Shown: piece after piece, positions 1 through 7,686 of the stretch
How positions within the stretch are numbered: the first letter of the stretch is position 1
How the letters are laid out: the number at the start of each line of letters is the position of its first letter
Notes under the pieces: generated by a model
The model's database searches: none
What the model was told of the DNA's origin: nothing
Seen by the model: only the letters and a program-made list of their open reading frames with translations
DNA from: Ahrensia sp.
GTDB lineage: Bacteria > Pseudomonadota > Alphaproteobacteria > Rhizobiales > Rhizobiaceae
Length of the DNA: 11,457 nucleotides
Direction: 5' to 3'
NCBI GenBank assembly: GCA_024639025.1
Contig: JAHEJF010000020.1
Span: forward strand, 1-11,457
Position numbers and translations under genes: made by a program

Positions 1-41
1 GGAGGCAGGATACCTAAACATCGCACAGGCATCGACACGTG

Positions 42-752
42 ATGGGCAAAAACAAACGAAACTTCAAAATTTGCCTGATCCTTTTGGCAGCATTTTCGAT
101 GTGCAGTGGCAGCGCGCTGGCGCAGTCATCGGGTATCGTTGCTCCGCCCCCATCGGGTGAAATCCCAATACCAGATCCGCTGCCGCAAGGCATGGATCCC
201 GACAATCCACTGGCTATCACCCCCCTGCCCGACCAAAGCAGCGATCCGTCGCGTTCACAAACAGGGTTTGGTGATGAAGACGGTGAAATTGAAATTCTCT
301 ATGATACGGACATTTTGCCCATGCCCGTTCGGCGCATGCGTGAACTGATCATGGAAGCGGCACGCTCGGGTGACATGGAGGAACTCAGGGTCCTGCTGGG
401 AACGGGCAACAATGTTACTCAATTGGCGTTCGGAGAGATTGAAGGCGATCCGATCGAATATTTGCGATCAGGAGCCGGCGACGAAGAAGGCCATGAGATG
501 CTTGCCATATTGCTGGAAGTAATGGAGGCAGGCTATGTGCGGTTTGACGTCGGTACGCCAAACGAACTCTATGTCTGGCCGTATTTTTATGCTGTCGCAC
601 TTGAGACGCTGACGCCAAAACAACGGGTCGAACTGTTCAAGCTTGTCACCGCTGGCGATTATGAAGACATGCTGTCGTTTGGCGCCTATATTTTCTTTCG
701 CGTCGGCATCACGCCGGAAGGACGCTGGTTGTTCTTCGTTGCAGGTGACTAG
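42..752 (+). CDS. Exported protein of unknown function with conserved-looking C-terminal domain
   Basis: Function unknown. The 236-residue product has a classical Sec signal peptide: positive residues at the N-terminus (MGKNKR), a hydrophobic stretch at about residues 9-22, then an ALA-Q cleavage site near residues 27/28, so it should be periplasmic. Residues 30-75 are rich in Pro, Asp, Ser and Gln and look like a disordered linker. From about residue 90 a compact domain follows; its opening (RRMRELIMEAARSGDMEEL) resembles an ankyrin-type helix pair, and its end (GITPEGRWLFFVAGD) is distinctive. I recall similar uncharacterised proteins in Hyphomicrobiales, but cannot verify this here. A GTG at 39 directly precedes the ATG at 42; the ATG was chosen, although neither has a good Shine-Dalgarno sequence. 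The gene converges on pyrC. It could be a lone ankyrin-like scaffold; no catalytic motif is visible. Confidence 0.8.
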   Translation: MGKNKRNFKICLILLAAFSMCSGSALAQSSGIVAPPPSGEIPIPDPLPQGMDPDNPLAITPLPDQSSDPSRSQTGFGDEDGEIEILYDTDILPMPVRRMRELIMEAARSGDMEELRVLLGTGNNVTQLAFGEIEGDPIEYLRSGAGDEEGHEMLAILLEVMEAGYVRFDVGTPNELYVWPYFYAVALETLTPKQRVELFKLVTAGDYEDMLSFGAYIFFRVGITPEGRWLFFVAGD

Positions 753-764
753 TTTGCAATATGC

Positions 765-796
765 TGCGCTTTAATTGCGCAATGCTTCCGTTTTTT
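765..796 (+). terminator. Weak candidate terminator after the exported protein gene
   Basis: Thirteen bases after the stop at 750-752 there is a small inverted repeat, TGCGC (765-769) and GCGCA (777-781), with a 7-base A/T loop. A run of six T lies at 791-796. The stem is only 5 bp and the T-run starts 9 bases after it, so it is a poor match to a standard intrinsic terminator. It sits where one is expected, between two convergent genes. Confidence 0.3.
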
Positions 797-819
797 GTCG
801 AAAAGCACCGGTAGCGCGA

Positions 820-2154
820 CTATTCCGCAGGCAACGTTTCCTGAAACTGAACCGCTTGTCCCTGGTTGGGCGTAACGATCTGGGATTCCCACATCACAGG
901 CTTGCCGCGAATGATTGTCCCGACTGGCCATCCTGTGACCTGTTTACCGTCATACGGCGTCCAGCCAGCCTTTGACCCTGCCTGTTCATTTCTTATCGTT
1001 TCGCGCCGCTTGAGATCGACAATGGCAAAATCTGCATCCCATCCCACGGCAACACGCCCCTTTTTTGCGATGCCAAAGAGGCGTTGCGGGCCATGCGATG
1101 ATAAGTCCACCAGGCGCTCCAGCGTCAATCGCCCTTTATTGACATGATCTAGCATGATCGGCAGCAATGTTTGAACACCGGTCATGCCAGAAGGTGAAGC
1201 CGGATAAGGCTTTGCCTTTTCTTCCAGTGTGTGCGGGGCATGATCTGACCCCAATACGTCGATAATGCCTTGTGAAATACCCTCCCATATCCCTGCCCTG
1301 TGGCGCGCCTCGCGCACGGGCGGGTTCATCTGGATCAGGCTGCCAAGTGTCTTATAGTCGTCAGCTGTGAGCGTTAGATGGTGCGGTGTTGCCTCGCAAC
1401 TTGCCACATCCTTGTTGGCCGCAAGAAACGGGATTTCATCGGCGGTGGAGATGTGCAGAACGTGTATACGAGCCTGCGCCTTGCGCGCTATTGCGACCAG
1501 GCGCTTGGTGCACTGCAGCGCTGCAATTTCGTCCCGCCACACGGGATGTGATGATGGATCGCCCTCGACGCGCAGATCTTTGCGCTCTTCAAGCCGATAT
1601 TCGTCCTCTGAATGGAAAGCCGCGCGTCTTTGGGTATTGCGCAAGATCGAGGCAACACCTTCGTCATCCTCCACCAGCAAATCGCCGGTAGAAGAGCCCA
1701 TGAACACCTTGATCCCGGCTGCGCCCGGCAACCGCTCCAATTCACCCACGAACGGCGCGTTGTCGCGCGTACCTCCGACCCAGAATGCAAAATCGGAATG
1801 CATGCGGCCGGTTGCCCGGTTCACCTTGTCTGCAAGCTTGCCTTCGTCCGTCGTCAATGGGTTCGTATTTGGCATTTCGAACACCGAAGTGACACCGCCC
1901 AGCACGGCAGCGAGCGATCCCGATTCCAGATCTTCCTTGTGTTCAAGACCCGGTTCGCGGAAATGCACTTGGCTATCGATAACGCCCGGCAATATATGCA
2001 AGCCCGCGCAATCGATCACCTCGCCCGCATCGGCTTGCGCCAGGCTGCCGATTTTGGCGATCGAGCCATCCTTGACACCAATGTCTCTTTGACCAATGCC
2101 ATCGTGATTGACGAGTGTTCCGCCGCTTAAAATCAGATCAAAAGTCTTGGCCAT
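820..2154 (-). CDS. pyrC: Dihydroorotase (PyrC, amidohydrolase superfamily)
   Basis: Zinc-dependent cytoplasmic enzyme that interconverts N-carbamoyl-L-aspartate and dihydroorotate, third step of UMP synthesis. The 444 residues match the long dihydroorotase type, not the approximately 350-residue E. coli type. Visible active-site landmarks are the metal site VIDSQVHFREPG (residues 58-69), the lysine in GIKVFMGSS (Lys149, expected to be carboxylated in allantoinase/hydantoinase-like members), His181 (AAFHSEDE), His234 (VLHIS) and Asp304 (GSDHAPH). The usual first metal His of the HxH pair is Gln62, with His64 kept; as I recall, other dihydroorotases with a QVHFREPG motif exist, so this is probably a subfamily trait. 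The start ATG at 2154 has AGGA about 8 bases upstream. The gene is divergent from ygfZ with a 75-base gap. No pyrB is next to it. A related hydrolase such as allantoinase is the main alternative. Confidence 0.9.
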   Translation of the reverse strand: MAKTFDLILSGGTLVNHDGIGQRDIGVKDGSIAKIGSLAQADAGEVIDCAGLHILPGVIDSQVHFREPGLEHKEDLESGSLAAVLGGVTSVFEMPNTNPLTTDEGKLADKVNRATGRMHSDFAFWVGGTRDNAPFVGELERLPGAAGIKVFMGSSTGDLLVEDDEGVASILRNTQRRAAFHSEDEYRLEERKDLRVEGDPSSHPVWRDEIAALQCTKRLVAIARKAQARIHVLHISTADEIPFLAANKDVASCEATPHHLTLTADDYKTLGSLIQMNPPVREARHRAGIWEGISQGIIDVLGSDHAPHTLEEKAKPYPASPSGMTGVQTLLPIMLDHVNKGRLTLERLVDLSSHGPQRLFGIAKKGRVAVGWDADFAIVDLKRRETIRNEQAGSKAGWTPYDGKQVTGWPVGTIIRGKPVMWESQIVTPNQGQAVQFQETLPAE

Positions 2155-2229
2155 TGCCCATTCCTGACTTGTCGTTTAATGCCTTCGGGCTTACGTAACA
2201 GTGGCACGATTTGCAAGGAACCAGGGCTC

Positions 2230-3069
2230 ATGCCTCACACCATTTTGGGAGATCGCCAACTGATTGCCTTTAGCGGGCCCGATGCAGAGCACCTGCTTCA
2301 CAATGTGGTGACGTGCAACATCGAGAGCCTGGTGGCAGGTGTTGCGCAAGTCGGCGCCTTGCTGACACCGCAAGGCAAGGTCATGTTTGATTTTATTGTC
2401 AGCAAGCAAGCGTCCGATCACTTCATTGTCGAGATCGAAGCCGATCATGCAGCTCAATTTATGCAGCGCATGGTCATGTATCGTATGCGTTCAAAAGTGG
2501 AAATTTCTCAGCCTGCAGAATCACTTGTCCGAGTATCTTGGGATGATGATTCAAGCAATGCGGACGAAGGACTGCGCGATGTTCGTTTCAAAGATCACGC
2601 CGTCACGCGACAATATGTCGACAGGGGTGAAGTCGATGGTTCTGACGAATGGGCACGGGTTCGCGTGCAATCGGGGGTGCCCGAAAGTGGATCAGACTAC
2701 ACACTGGGCGATGTGTTTCCACATGATATTTCCCTCGATCAAAATGGCGGCGTCGACTTCAAGAAGGGCTGTTACATTGGGCAGGAAGTGGTCAGCCGGA
2801 TGCATCACCGACACACGGCCAGGCGCAGAATTTTGATTGCTAGTTCATTGCAAGATTTTAGAGATGAATCAGCCATTGTTAGCAATGGTAAAGCCCTGGG
2901 AACCCTTGGCACCAAGACTGGTAATTTGGCGTTGGCGCTCTGCCGGATCGACCGCGTCAAGGATGCCGTGGATGCAGGGCAGAAGATCGCGGTCGGCGAT
3001 GCCGTGATCACATTGGCTCTACCGCCTTCCGTAAGCTATGACTGGCCCGCAGAGGCTGAAAATGGCTGA
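2230..3069 (+). CDS. ygfZ: YgfZ/GcvT-like folate-binding protein, Fe-S cluster maintenance
   Basis: Member of the YgfZ (COG0354) family, folate-binding relatives of GcvT that help assemble or repair iron-sulfur clusters in certain enzymes. The defining motif K-G-C-Y-I-G-Q-E is at residues 179-186, with the key cysteine at 181, followed by VVSRMHHR. The N-terminal half (LIAFSGPDAEHLLHNVVTCN, then LTPQGKVMFDFIV) fits the family, and 279 residues is the normal length. An upstream ATG at 2179 would add 17 residues, but the ATG at 2230 was chosen because AAGGAA (2215-2220) lies 9 bases before it and the protein then starts as relatives do (MPHTILGDRQLIAFSG). The stop TGA (3067-3069) overlaps the start of the next gene (ATG at 3062) by 8 bases, so the two are probably translated together. 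NadA, encoded in this window, is the kind of [4Fe-4S] enzyme such a protein could support; that link is speculation. Confidence 0.9.
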   Translation: MPHTILGDRQLIAFSGPDAEHLLHNVVTCNIESLVAGVAQVGALLTPQGKVMFDFIVSKQASDHFIVEIEADHAAQFMQRMVMYRMRSKVEISQPAESLVRVSWDDDSSNADEGLRDVRFKDHAVTRQYVDRGEVDGSDEWARVRVQSGVPESGSDYTLGDVFPHDISLDQNGGVDFKKGCYIGQEVVSRMHHRHTARRRILIASSLQDFRDESAIVSNGKALGTLGTKTGNLALALCRIDRVKDAVDAGQKIAVGDAVITLALPPSVSYDWPAEAENG

Positions 3070-3688
3070 CCGCAAGAGCGCACCAAAGAGGGCTTGGCAG
3101 CGTATGCTATCGGGTCGAAGGCTGGATCTGCTGGATCCATCGGCGGTTGATGTTGAAATCGTCGATATTGCCCACGGATTGGCGCGCGTCGCGCGCTGGA
3201 ACGGGCAGACATCGGGCGAGCATGCCTTTTCTGTTGCCCAGCACAGTCTGCTGGTTGAACAAATCGTCAAACATATCACCAGGGAACCAACTCCTGCCCT
3301 GTTGCTGACAGCCTTGCTACATGATGCACCGGAATATGTGATTGGTGACATGATATCACCGGTCAAACAGGCAATCGGTGATGGCGGATACCGCGCAGTT
3401 GAAGATCGTTTGCAGGCGGCTATCAATTTGCGCTTTGGACTGGCTGGCAATACGCCGGACAAAACCAAGAAGATTATCAAGGAAGCCGACTTTATCGCCG
3501 CCTACTACGAAGCGACGCGACTGGCAGGTTTTGCAGAAGATGAGGCAATTACCTATTTTGGCCGACCCAGCAAAGCGGTCCCGGACGGGCTGCTGCTGGA
3601 GCCCATGCCGACCAGCGCTGCACAGGAAGCCTTCATTGCCCGCTTTGAAACACTGGCCGATCAAATGAACCCCAGGCGTCAGAAATAA
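3062..3688 (+). CDS. HD-domain phosphohydrolase, YfbR-like 5'-nucleotidase
   Basis: Probable cytoplasmic metal-dependent phosphohydrolase. E. coli YfbR removes phosphate from deoxynucleoside 5'-monophosphates, and the pattern here is the same. Residues counted from the ATG at 3062 (208 aa): RWN near 45-47, His54 in GEHAFSVAQHS, His87-Asp88 in LLHDAPEYVIGDMISPVK, Glu91, Asp96, and Asp143 in KEADFIAAYYEATRL. These correspond to the Arg, His, His-Asp, Glu, Asp and Asp set of YfbR. An ATG at 3038 is in frame, but the one at 3062 was preferred because AGAGG (3051-3055) is 6 bases upstream and the protein then begins with a basic segment running into RAWQRMLSGRRLDLLDP. It overlaps ygfZ by 8 bases, and its stop TAA shares one base with the ATG of the phosphatase gene. 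The true substrate is unknown; a (p)ppGpp hydrolase is less likely given the YfbR-type GDMISPVK loop. Confidence 0.85.
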   Translation: MADRKSAPKRAWQRMLSGRRLDLLDPSAVDVEIVDIAHGLARVARWNGQTSGEHAFSVAQHSLLVEQIVKHITREPTPALLLTALLHDAPEYVIGDMISPVKQAIGDGGYRAVEDRLQAAINLRFGLAGNTPDKTKKIIKEADFIAAYYEATRLAGFAEDEAITYFGRPSKAVPDGLLLEPMPTSAAQEAFIARFETLADQMNPRRQK

Positions 3689-4227
3689 TGTCCTATTTTG
3701 CGGTCTGCTCACTGTTGAAAGTCCAAGAAACCGTTGAAAAGCACGGCGCAAGCCATTTGTTGACCGTTCTGTCTGATGAGCAGGACGTGCCGCATCCACC
3801 CTCGATCGCCAAGCAAAACCACAAGGCACTTGGGTTTAACGATATCGCCTCGCCGCTGGCCGGACACATCATGCCCGAAGAGCAGGATGTGAGGGAAATC
3901 ATGATGTTCATGCATGAATGGGACCAGAGTGCCCCCATGTGTATTCATTGTTGGATGGGAGTGTCACGATCGACGGCTTCGGCCTACATTGGCGTTCTGA
4001 CCCTCAATCCGGGCGTGGATGAGGTGGATCTCGCCAACGCCTTGCGGTGGGCTGCCCCCTTTGCGACCCCAAACCCCAGAATGATCCAGATTGCCGACGA
4101 CATTATGGGGCGATCAGGTCGCATGGTCGATGCCATCAAGGCTATCGGACGGGGCGCAAACGCCTATGAAGGCGCACCCTTCGTCTTCCCGCTTGATCCA
4201 GCGAAAGTCTATCCAGACAGCGATTAG
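3688..4227 (+). CDS. Small Cys-based protein phosphatase (tyrosine/dual-specificity type)
   Basis: A 179-residue protein with the phosphatase signature HCxxGxxRS: IHCWMGVSRST places the nucleophilic cysteine at residue 88 and the phosphate-binding arginine at 94. The second x of the loop is Met where Ala is common in many relatives. An acidic residue in GFNDIASP (Asp52) is a possible general acid, but this is only positional. No signal peptide or membrane segment is seen, so it is cytoplasmic. The start ATG overlaps the HD gene stop by one base (TAATG), a classic coupling arrangement, and no strong ribosome site of its own is visible. The substrate is unknown: a phosphoprotein, a nucleotide or an inositol-like phosphate are all possible. 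It is the last gene of the ygfZ-HD-phosphatase run; the next gene starts 75 bases later. Confidence 0.8.
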   Translation: MSYFAVCSLLKVQETVEKHGASHLLTVLSDEQDVPHPPSIAKQNHKALGFNDIASPLAGHIMPEEQDVREIMMFMHEWDQSAPMCIHCWMGVSRSTASAYIGVLTLNPGVDEVDLANALRWAAPFATPNPRMIQIADDIMGRSGRMVDAIKAIGRGANAYEGAPFVFPLDPAKVYPDSD

Positions 4228-4302
4228 TCTCAAAAAATCCTGGCAACGAAGAGAAGAGAATCATCTAAACTCCGGGTTCGACCCAAACGGATGGTGGAGC
4301 TC

Positions 4303-5163
4303 ATGGATCAAATCACTTCTAATATCGCCAATCTGGAAAGCAGCTTTGGCGGCCTGGCAACGACCATCGGCAGCTTGGCCGTGGAATACACGGTTTCCGT
4401 GATCGGGGCGATTGTGCTGTTGATTGTCGGATTCATGGTGGCGGGGCAAGTCAGAAAGCTCGTCTACAAGGCAATCAAGAAGACCAAACATGGCGATGAA
4501 ACGCTGGCCCGCTTTGTTGCAAAGGCAGCACGTTATGCCGTTCTGGCCTTGGTGATCGTGATGGTGCTGTCGCAATTCGGCGTTCAAACAGCATCAATCA
4601 TTGCTGCGCTGGGTGCAGCTGGTCTTGCCATTGGTCTGGCGCTGCAGGGGACACTGCAAAATGTCGCTTCAGGACTGGTCTTGTTGTTGCTGCGTCCTTT
4701 CAAGGTTGGCGATTACATTGAATCAAGCGCAGTCTCTGGCGTTGTTCAGGAGATTGGACTGTTTGCCACTGAGCTCAAAACGCCCGATGGCTTGTACGTT
4801 CTCGCTCCTAATTCGGAAGTTTGGGGCACACCGATTACCAACTATTCCAGGGAGAAAACGCGGCGCTTCGATCTGTCTATCGGCATTGGCTATCAAGACG
4901 ATATCGACAAGGCGATGACCATCATGAAGCAGCTCGTAGAAAAGGAAAAGCGCATATTGGCTGATCCTGAACCGTTCTTGTTTGTCGACTCGTTGGGTGA
5001 CAGCGCGGTTGGCGTAACCTGCCGGGTTTGGGTCAATTCGCCCGATTGGTGGGAGACGTCGCGTGACCTGACCAAAGTTGCAAAATTGGCGTTCGACAAG
5101 GAGGGAATATCAATCCCATTCCCACAACGTGATGTACATCTAATCAACGAGGAGGCTGCCTGA
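4303..5163 (+). CDS. mscS: MscS-family small-conductance mechanosensitive channel
   Basis: Inner-membrane channel of the MscS family, which opens under membrane tension to release solutes on osmotic downshock. From the ATG at 4303 the product is 286 residues, the size of E. coli MscS. Hydrophobic segments lie at about residues 28-48 (TM1), 74-92 (TM2) and 96-130 (TM3). TM3 has the Gly/Ala-rich pore pattern ALGAAGLAIGLALQG, then the family signature NVASGLVLLLLRPFKVGDYI. A beta domain follows (PNSEVWGTPITNYSREKTRR) and a C-terminal alpha/beta domain ends with IPFPQRDVHL, all typical. An in-frame ATG at 4291 adds four residues. GGTGGAG (4293-4299) lies very close to 4303 (spacing about 3), so the start is uncertain by four codons. 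It may have its own promoter or be read through from the phosphatase gene 75 bases upstream. It converges on nadC, with 77 bases between the stops. Confidence 0.92.
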   Translation: MDQITSNIANLESSFGGLATTIGSLAVEYTVSVIGAIVLLIVGFMVAGQVRKLVYKAIKKTKHGDETLARFVAKAARYAVLALVIVMVLSQFGVQTASIIAALGAAGLAIGLALQGTLQNVASGLVLLLLRPFKVGDYIESSAVSGVVQEIGLFATELKTPDGLYVLAPNSEVWGTPITNYSREKTRRFDLSIGIGYQDDIDKAMTIMKQLVEKEKRILADPEPFLFVDSLGDSAVGVTCRVWVNSPDWWETSRDLTKVAKLAFDKEGISIPFPQRDVHLINEEAA

Positions 5164-5240
5164 AAACCAGGGCATTTTGCCAATGATTGAGGCACCGCGC
5201 CTGGATTCAGATCGTGATTTCAAGGCCAGGAAGTGTTGGC

Positions 5241-6122
5241 TTATCCCAGCTCGATATCAAGTCCAATATCGAGCGTCGGTGCGGCCATCGTTATTTTTGA
5301 CGTGGAGATGTAGTCGACGCCGGTCTCGGCGATGGCTTTAACGGTCTTGATATTCACATTGCCAGACGCTTCGAGTTTGACCGCTCCGGAGTTGTCTTTC
5401 TGGTTGATTGCCACGGCTTGCTCAAGCTGATCGGTGGACATGTTGTCGAGCAAGATGGCATCCGGCTTTGCTTCAAGGGCATTTTTCAACTGGTCGAGCG
5501 TATCAACCTCGATTTCGACTTTGACCATATGACCAACATAAGCGCGTGCATTTTCAACAGCTTGGGCCACACCACCCGAAACGGCAATGTGGTTATCCTT
5601 GATCAAAATCGCATCATCCAGGCCAAACCGGTGATTGGAACCGCCACCGCACTTCACCGCGTATTTCTCAAACGAACGATGCCCGGGAATGGTCTTGCGC
5701 GTATCGCAGATTTTCGCCTTTGTGTGCTCGATTTGCTGCGCGAATTGTGCGGTGTAGCTGGCAATGCCACACATGTGCATCAAGAAATTCAAGGCGACCC
5801 GTTCGGCGGACAAGATGGCTCCGGCATTGCCGCTGATGCGCGCCAACACATCGCCCCGCTTGACCGCGTCTCCATCTTTCACCTGCGCCTCAAAGCGCAA
5901 ACCACTATCCATTAGATTGAATGCGATCTCGGCAAACTGCAAACCCGACACGAAACCCTGATCCCGGCTCGCCATCACCGCAGTTGCGGTCATGTCCGGA
6001 GCGATGGTGGCATTGGTGGTGATATCCCCCGCACGACCCAAATCTTCCAGCAGCGCAGCGCGTACGGCTTCCTCGACCATCAGGCGGGGTAAGCTTGGAG
6101 GCAAGTGGGTCGTCTTGGGCAT
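5241..6122 (-). CDS. nadC: Nicotinate-nucleotide pyrophosphorylase (quinolinate phosphoribosyltransferase)
   Basis: Converts quinolinate and PRPP into nicotinate mononucleotide, CO2 and pyrophosphate: the step that links nadA/nadB to the NAD salvage trunk. Counting from the ATG at 6122 (293 aa), visible family motifs are EEAVRAALLEDLGRAGDITT near the N-terminus, ERVALNFL around 107-114, DTRKT at 140-144, GGGSNHRFGL around 160-169 (His164-Arg165), IKDNHIA (Lys175), the EIEVDT strand around 203-208, LLDNMS (Asp226) and LEASGN. DTRKTIPGHR differs slightly from the more common DTRKTTPGLR. A further in-frame ATG at 6143 lies inside the nadB 3' end and would give 300 residues. The 6122 start was preferred because it follows the nadB stop as TGA-C-ATG and gives an N-terminus closer to relatives; this is not certain. 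It is the last gene of nadA-nadB-nadC. Confidence 0.94.
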   Translation of the reverse strand: MPKTTHLPPSLPRLMVEEAVRAALLEDLGRAGDITTNATIAPDMTATAVMASRDQGFVSGLQFAEIAFNLMDSGLRFEAQVKDGDAVKRGDVLARISGNAGAILSAERVALNFLMHMCGIASYTAQFAQQIEHTKAKICDTRKTIPGHRSFEKYAVKCGGGSNHRFGLDDAILIKDNHIAVSGGVAQAVENARAYVGHMVKVEIEVDTLDQLKNALEAKPDAILLDNMSTDQLEQAVAINQKDNSGAVKLEASGNVNIKTVKAIAETGVDYISTSKITMAAPTLDIGLDIELG

Positions 6123-6123
6123 G

Positions 6124-7686
6124 TCAGTTCTCAGCGTGCTCATTGATAAGATCGGGAATGGTGGCTTCAGCCTGTGCCAGCGTCAGCAATGTCCTGCGCT
6201 TCCAGGCTGGATCTTCATCCGGATAGTCTGTTCGTGCGTGCCCGCCCCTGCTCTCGAGTCGGTTTAAGGCCGAAACCGCAATCAGCTTTGCTGTGGTCAC
6301 CACATTGGTGAATCGCTGGGAGTGGCTTTGTTCCTCCAGCTCCAAGATTGTTCTGAGCGCTTCGCTCATGCCCGCTTCATCCCTGAGCACTCCCAAATGC
6401 TTGCTCATGACCTTGCGCAAGCGTGTCATGTTGGGGTGATCCGCATTGATGGTATGCTCATCGGTCTCAATGGATCCCTTGGACCAACCATTTGATGGCT
6501 CCGCGCTGATTTCGGTTTTCAGCGCATCGGCGATCCGAGCCGAAAAAACAACAGCTTCGAGCAACGAGTTGGAGGCCAGACGATTGGCGCCGTGTGCGCC
6601 GGTCGATGTGCATTCTCCACATGCCCAAAACCCCGGTATCGAAGATCTGCCGTTGATATCGGTCCAAATTCCGCCCATGAAGTAATGCGCAGCGGGTATC
6701 ACGGGTATCATGTCCGTCACCGGATCGATGCCATAGTCCTTGCAGTAACTGTAAACGGTAGGGAATTCTGCGGCAAAATCATGAACCGCAGTACGGCAAT
6801 CCAAGAATGCGCCCCGGCCTGCTTTGACCTCTGCGAAAATACCGCGTGCAACCACATCACGCGGGGCCAATTCAGCATCTTTGTGCAAAGGCACCATAAA
6901 GCGTTCACCCGCCGAATTATGCAGTGTGGCACCATGCCCGCGCAGCGCTTCGGTAGCCAATGGCGCGGGATCTTTGCCGACATTGATCGCGGTTGGATGG
7001 AACTGCACAAATTCCATATCCGCAAGGCGCGCGCCCGCTCTGGCTGCCATGCCTATGCCGCCGCCGCGCGCTTCTGTCGGATTGGTGGTCACTTCGTACA
7101 GGTGACCTACTCCACCAGTCGCCATGACAACGTTGGATCCTTCAACATAGTGCAGTTCTTCGCTGGCTCCTGCCTCGCTGCGGGCAGCAACACCGACAAC
7201 GCGACCATCCTCAAGCATCAGCTGTTCGACAACATAGCCTTCGAGCACGCGTATGGAGGGTGTCTGTTCGACGGTTTTCACCAGTGCCTGCATGATGGCG
7301 CGGCCCGCCATGTCGCCTTTGACACGCACAATCCGGCTTTCGGAATGCGCAGCTTCACGACTCACAGCCAGTTTGCCTTCCAAATCCCGATCAAAAGGCA
7401 CGCCATATTCGAGTAAATCGTGAATGCGGTCGGAAGCTTCGGTTGCCATTGTCCGAATAATCTTTTCATCAACAATGCCGTCACCGGCGATGATCGTGTC
7501 ATTGACATGGCTATCGATTGTATCACCGGGGCCTACGGCGGCAGCAATGCCTGCTTGAGCCCATGTTGAGGATGCACCCACGCCTATGGGCGCTGCGGCC
7601 AGCACCGTGACCGCGCGCGGCGCCAATTTGAGCGCGCAGAACAGGCCGGCTAGACCGCCGCCGATAATGACGATCGGTTTTGTCAC
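6124..7686 (-). CDS. nadB: L-aspartate oxidase
   Basis: FAD flavoenzyme that oxidises L-aspartate to iminoaspartate, which NadA condenses with dihydroxyacetone phosphate. The 520 residues fit the family (E. coli NadB 540). Landmarks in order: N-terminal dinucleotide fold [16 protein letters not shown] (residues 7-22), [12 protein letters not shown] (39-50), [13 protein letters not shown] (58-70), HSESRIVR (114-121), FVQFHPTAI (226-234), [10 protein letters not shown] (246-255), RDVVARGIF (276-284), [10 protein letters not shown] (331-340), [16 protein letters not shown] (366-381) and the C-terminal helical domain with [19 protein letters not shown] replaces the more usual QGG in the WAQxG loop. 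The start codon is GTG, sharing the bases GTGA with the nadA stop, so translation is probably coupled to nadA; no strong ribosome site of its own is seen. Succinate dehydrogenase flavoprotein is a relative, but the operon and motifs settle the identity. Confidence 0.95.
   Translation of the reverse strand: MTKPIVIIGGGLAGLFCALKLAPRAVTVLAAAPIGVGASSTWAQAGIAAAVGPGDTIDSHVNDTIIAGDGIVDEKIIRTMATEASDRIHDLLEYGVPFDRDLEGKLAVSREAAHSESRIVRVKGDMAGRAIMQALVKTVEQTPSIRVLEGYVVEQLMLEDGRVVGVAARSEAGASEELHYVEGSNVVMATGGVGHLYEVTTNPTEARGGGIGMAARAGARLADMEFVQFHPTAINVGKDPAPLATEALRGHGATLHNSAGERFMVPLHKDAELAPRDVVARGIFAEVKAGRGAFLDCRTAVHDFAAEFPTVYSYCKDYGIDPVTDMIPVIPAAHYFMGGIWTDINGRSSIPGFWACGECTSTGAHGANRLASNSLLEAVVFSARIADALKTEISAEPSNGWSKGSIETDEHTINADHPNMTRLRKVMSKHLGVLRDEAGMSEALRTILELEEQSHSQRFTNVVTTAKLIAVSALNRLESRGGHARTDYPDEDPAWKRRTLLTLAQAEATIPDLINEHAEN

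Noticed and set aside
1367..2092. 241-codon open frame on the plus strand opposite pyrC
   Set aside because: Antisense to conserved pyrC coding sequence, Ser/Arg-rich and without recognisable motifs; a shadow frame.
4274..4284. GGGTTCGACCC, resembling the T-arm of a tRNA, before the mscS gene
   Set aside because: No acceptor, D or anticodon arms can be built around it; only a 4-bp stem remains, so it is a chance resemblance.
5164..5240. Small inverted repeats between mscS and nadC (GGCA/TGCC, AGGC/GCCT, CCAGG/CCTGG) as a shared terminator
   Set aside because: Stems are 4-5 bp and none is followed by a T-run in either direction; not enough to call a terminator.
5418..5915. 165-codon plus-strand frame opposite nadC
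   Set aside because: Entirely within nadC, no ribosome site or protein features; shadow frame.
6592..7416. 274-codon open frame on the plus strand opposite nadB
   Set aside because: It lies wholly antisense to a well-supported nadB; its translation is rich in His, Cys and Arg with no domain signature. It is a by-product of the codon bias of nadB.
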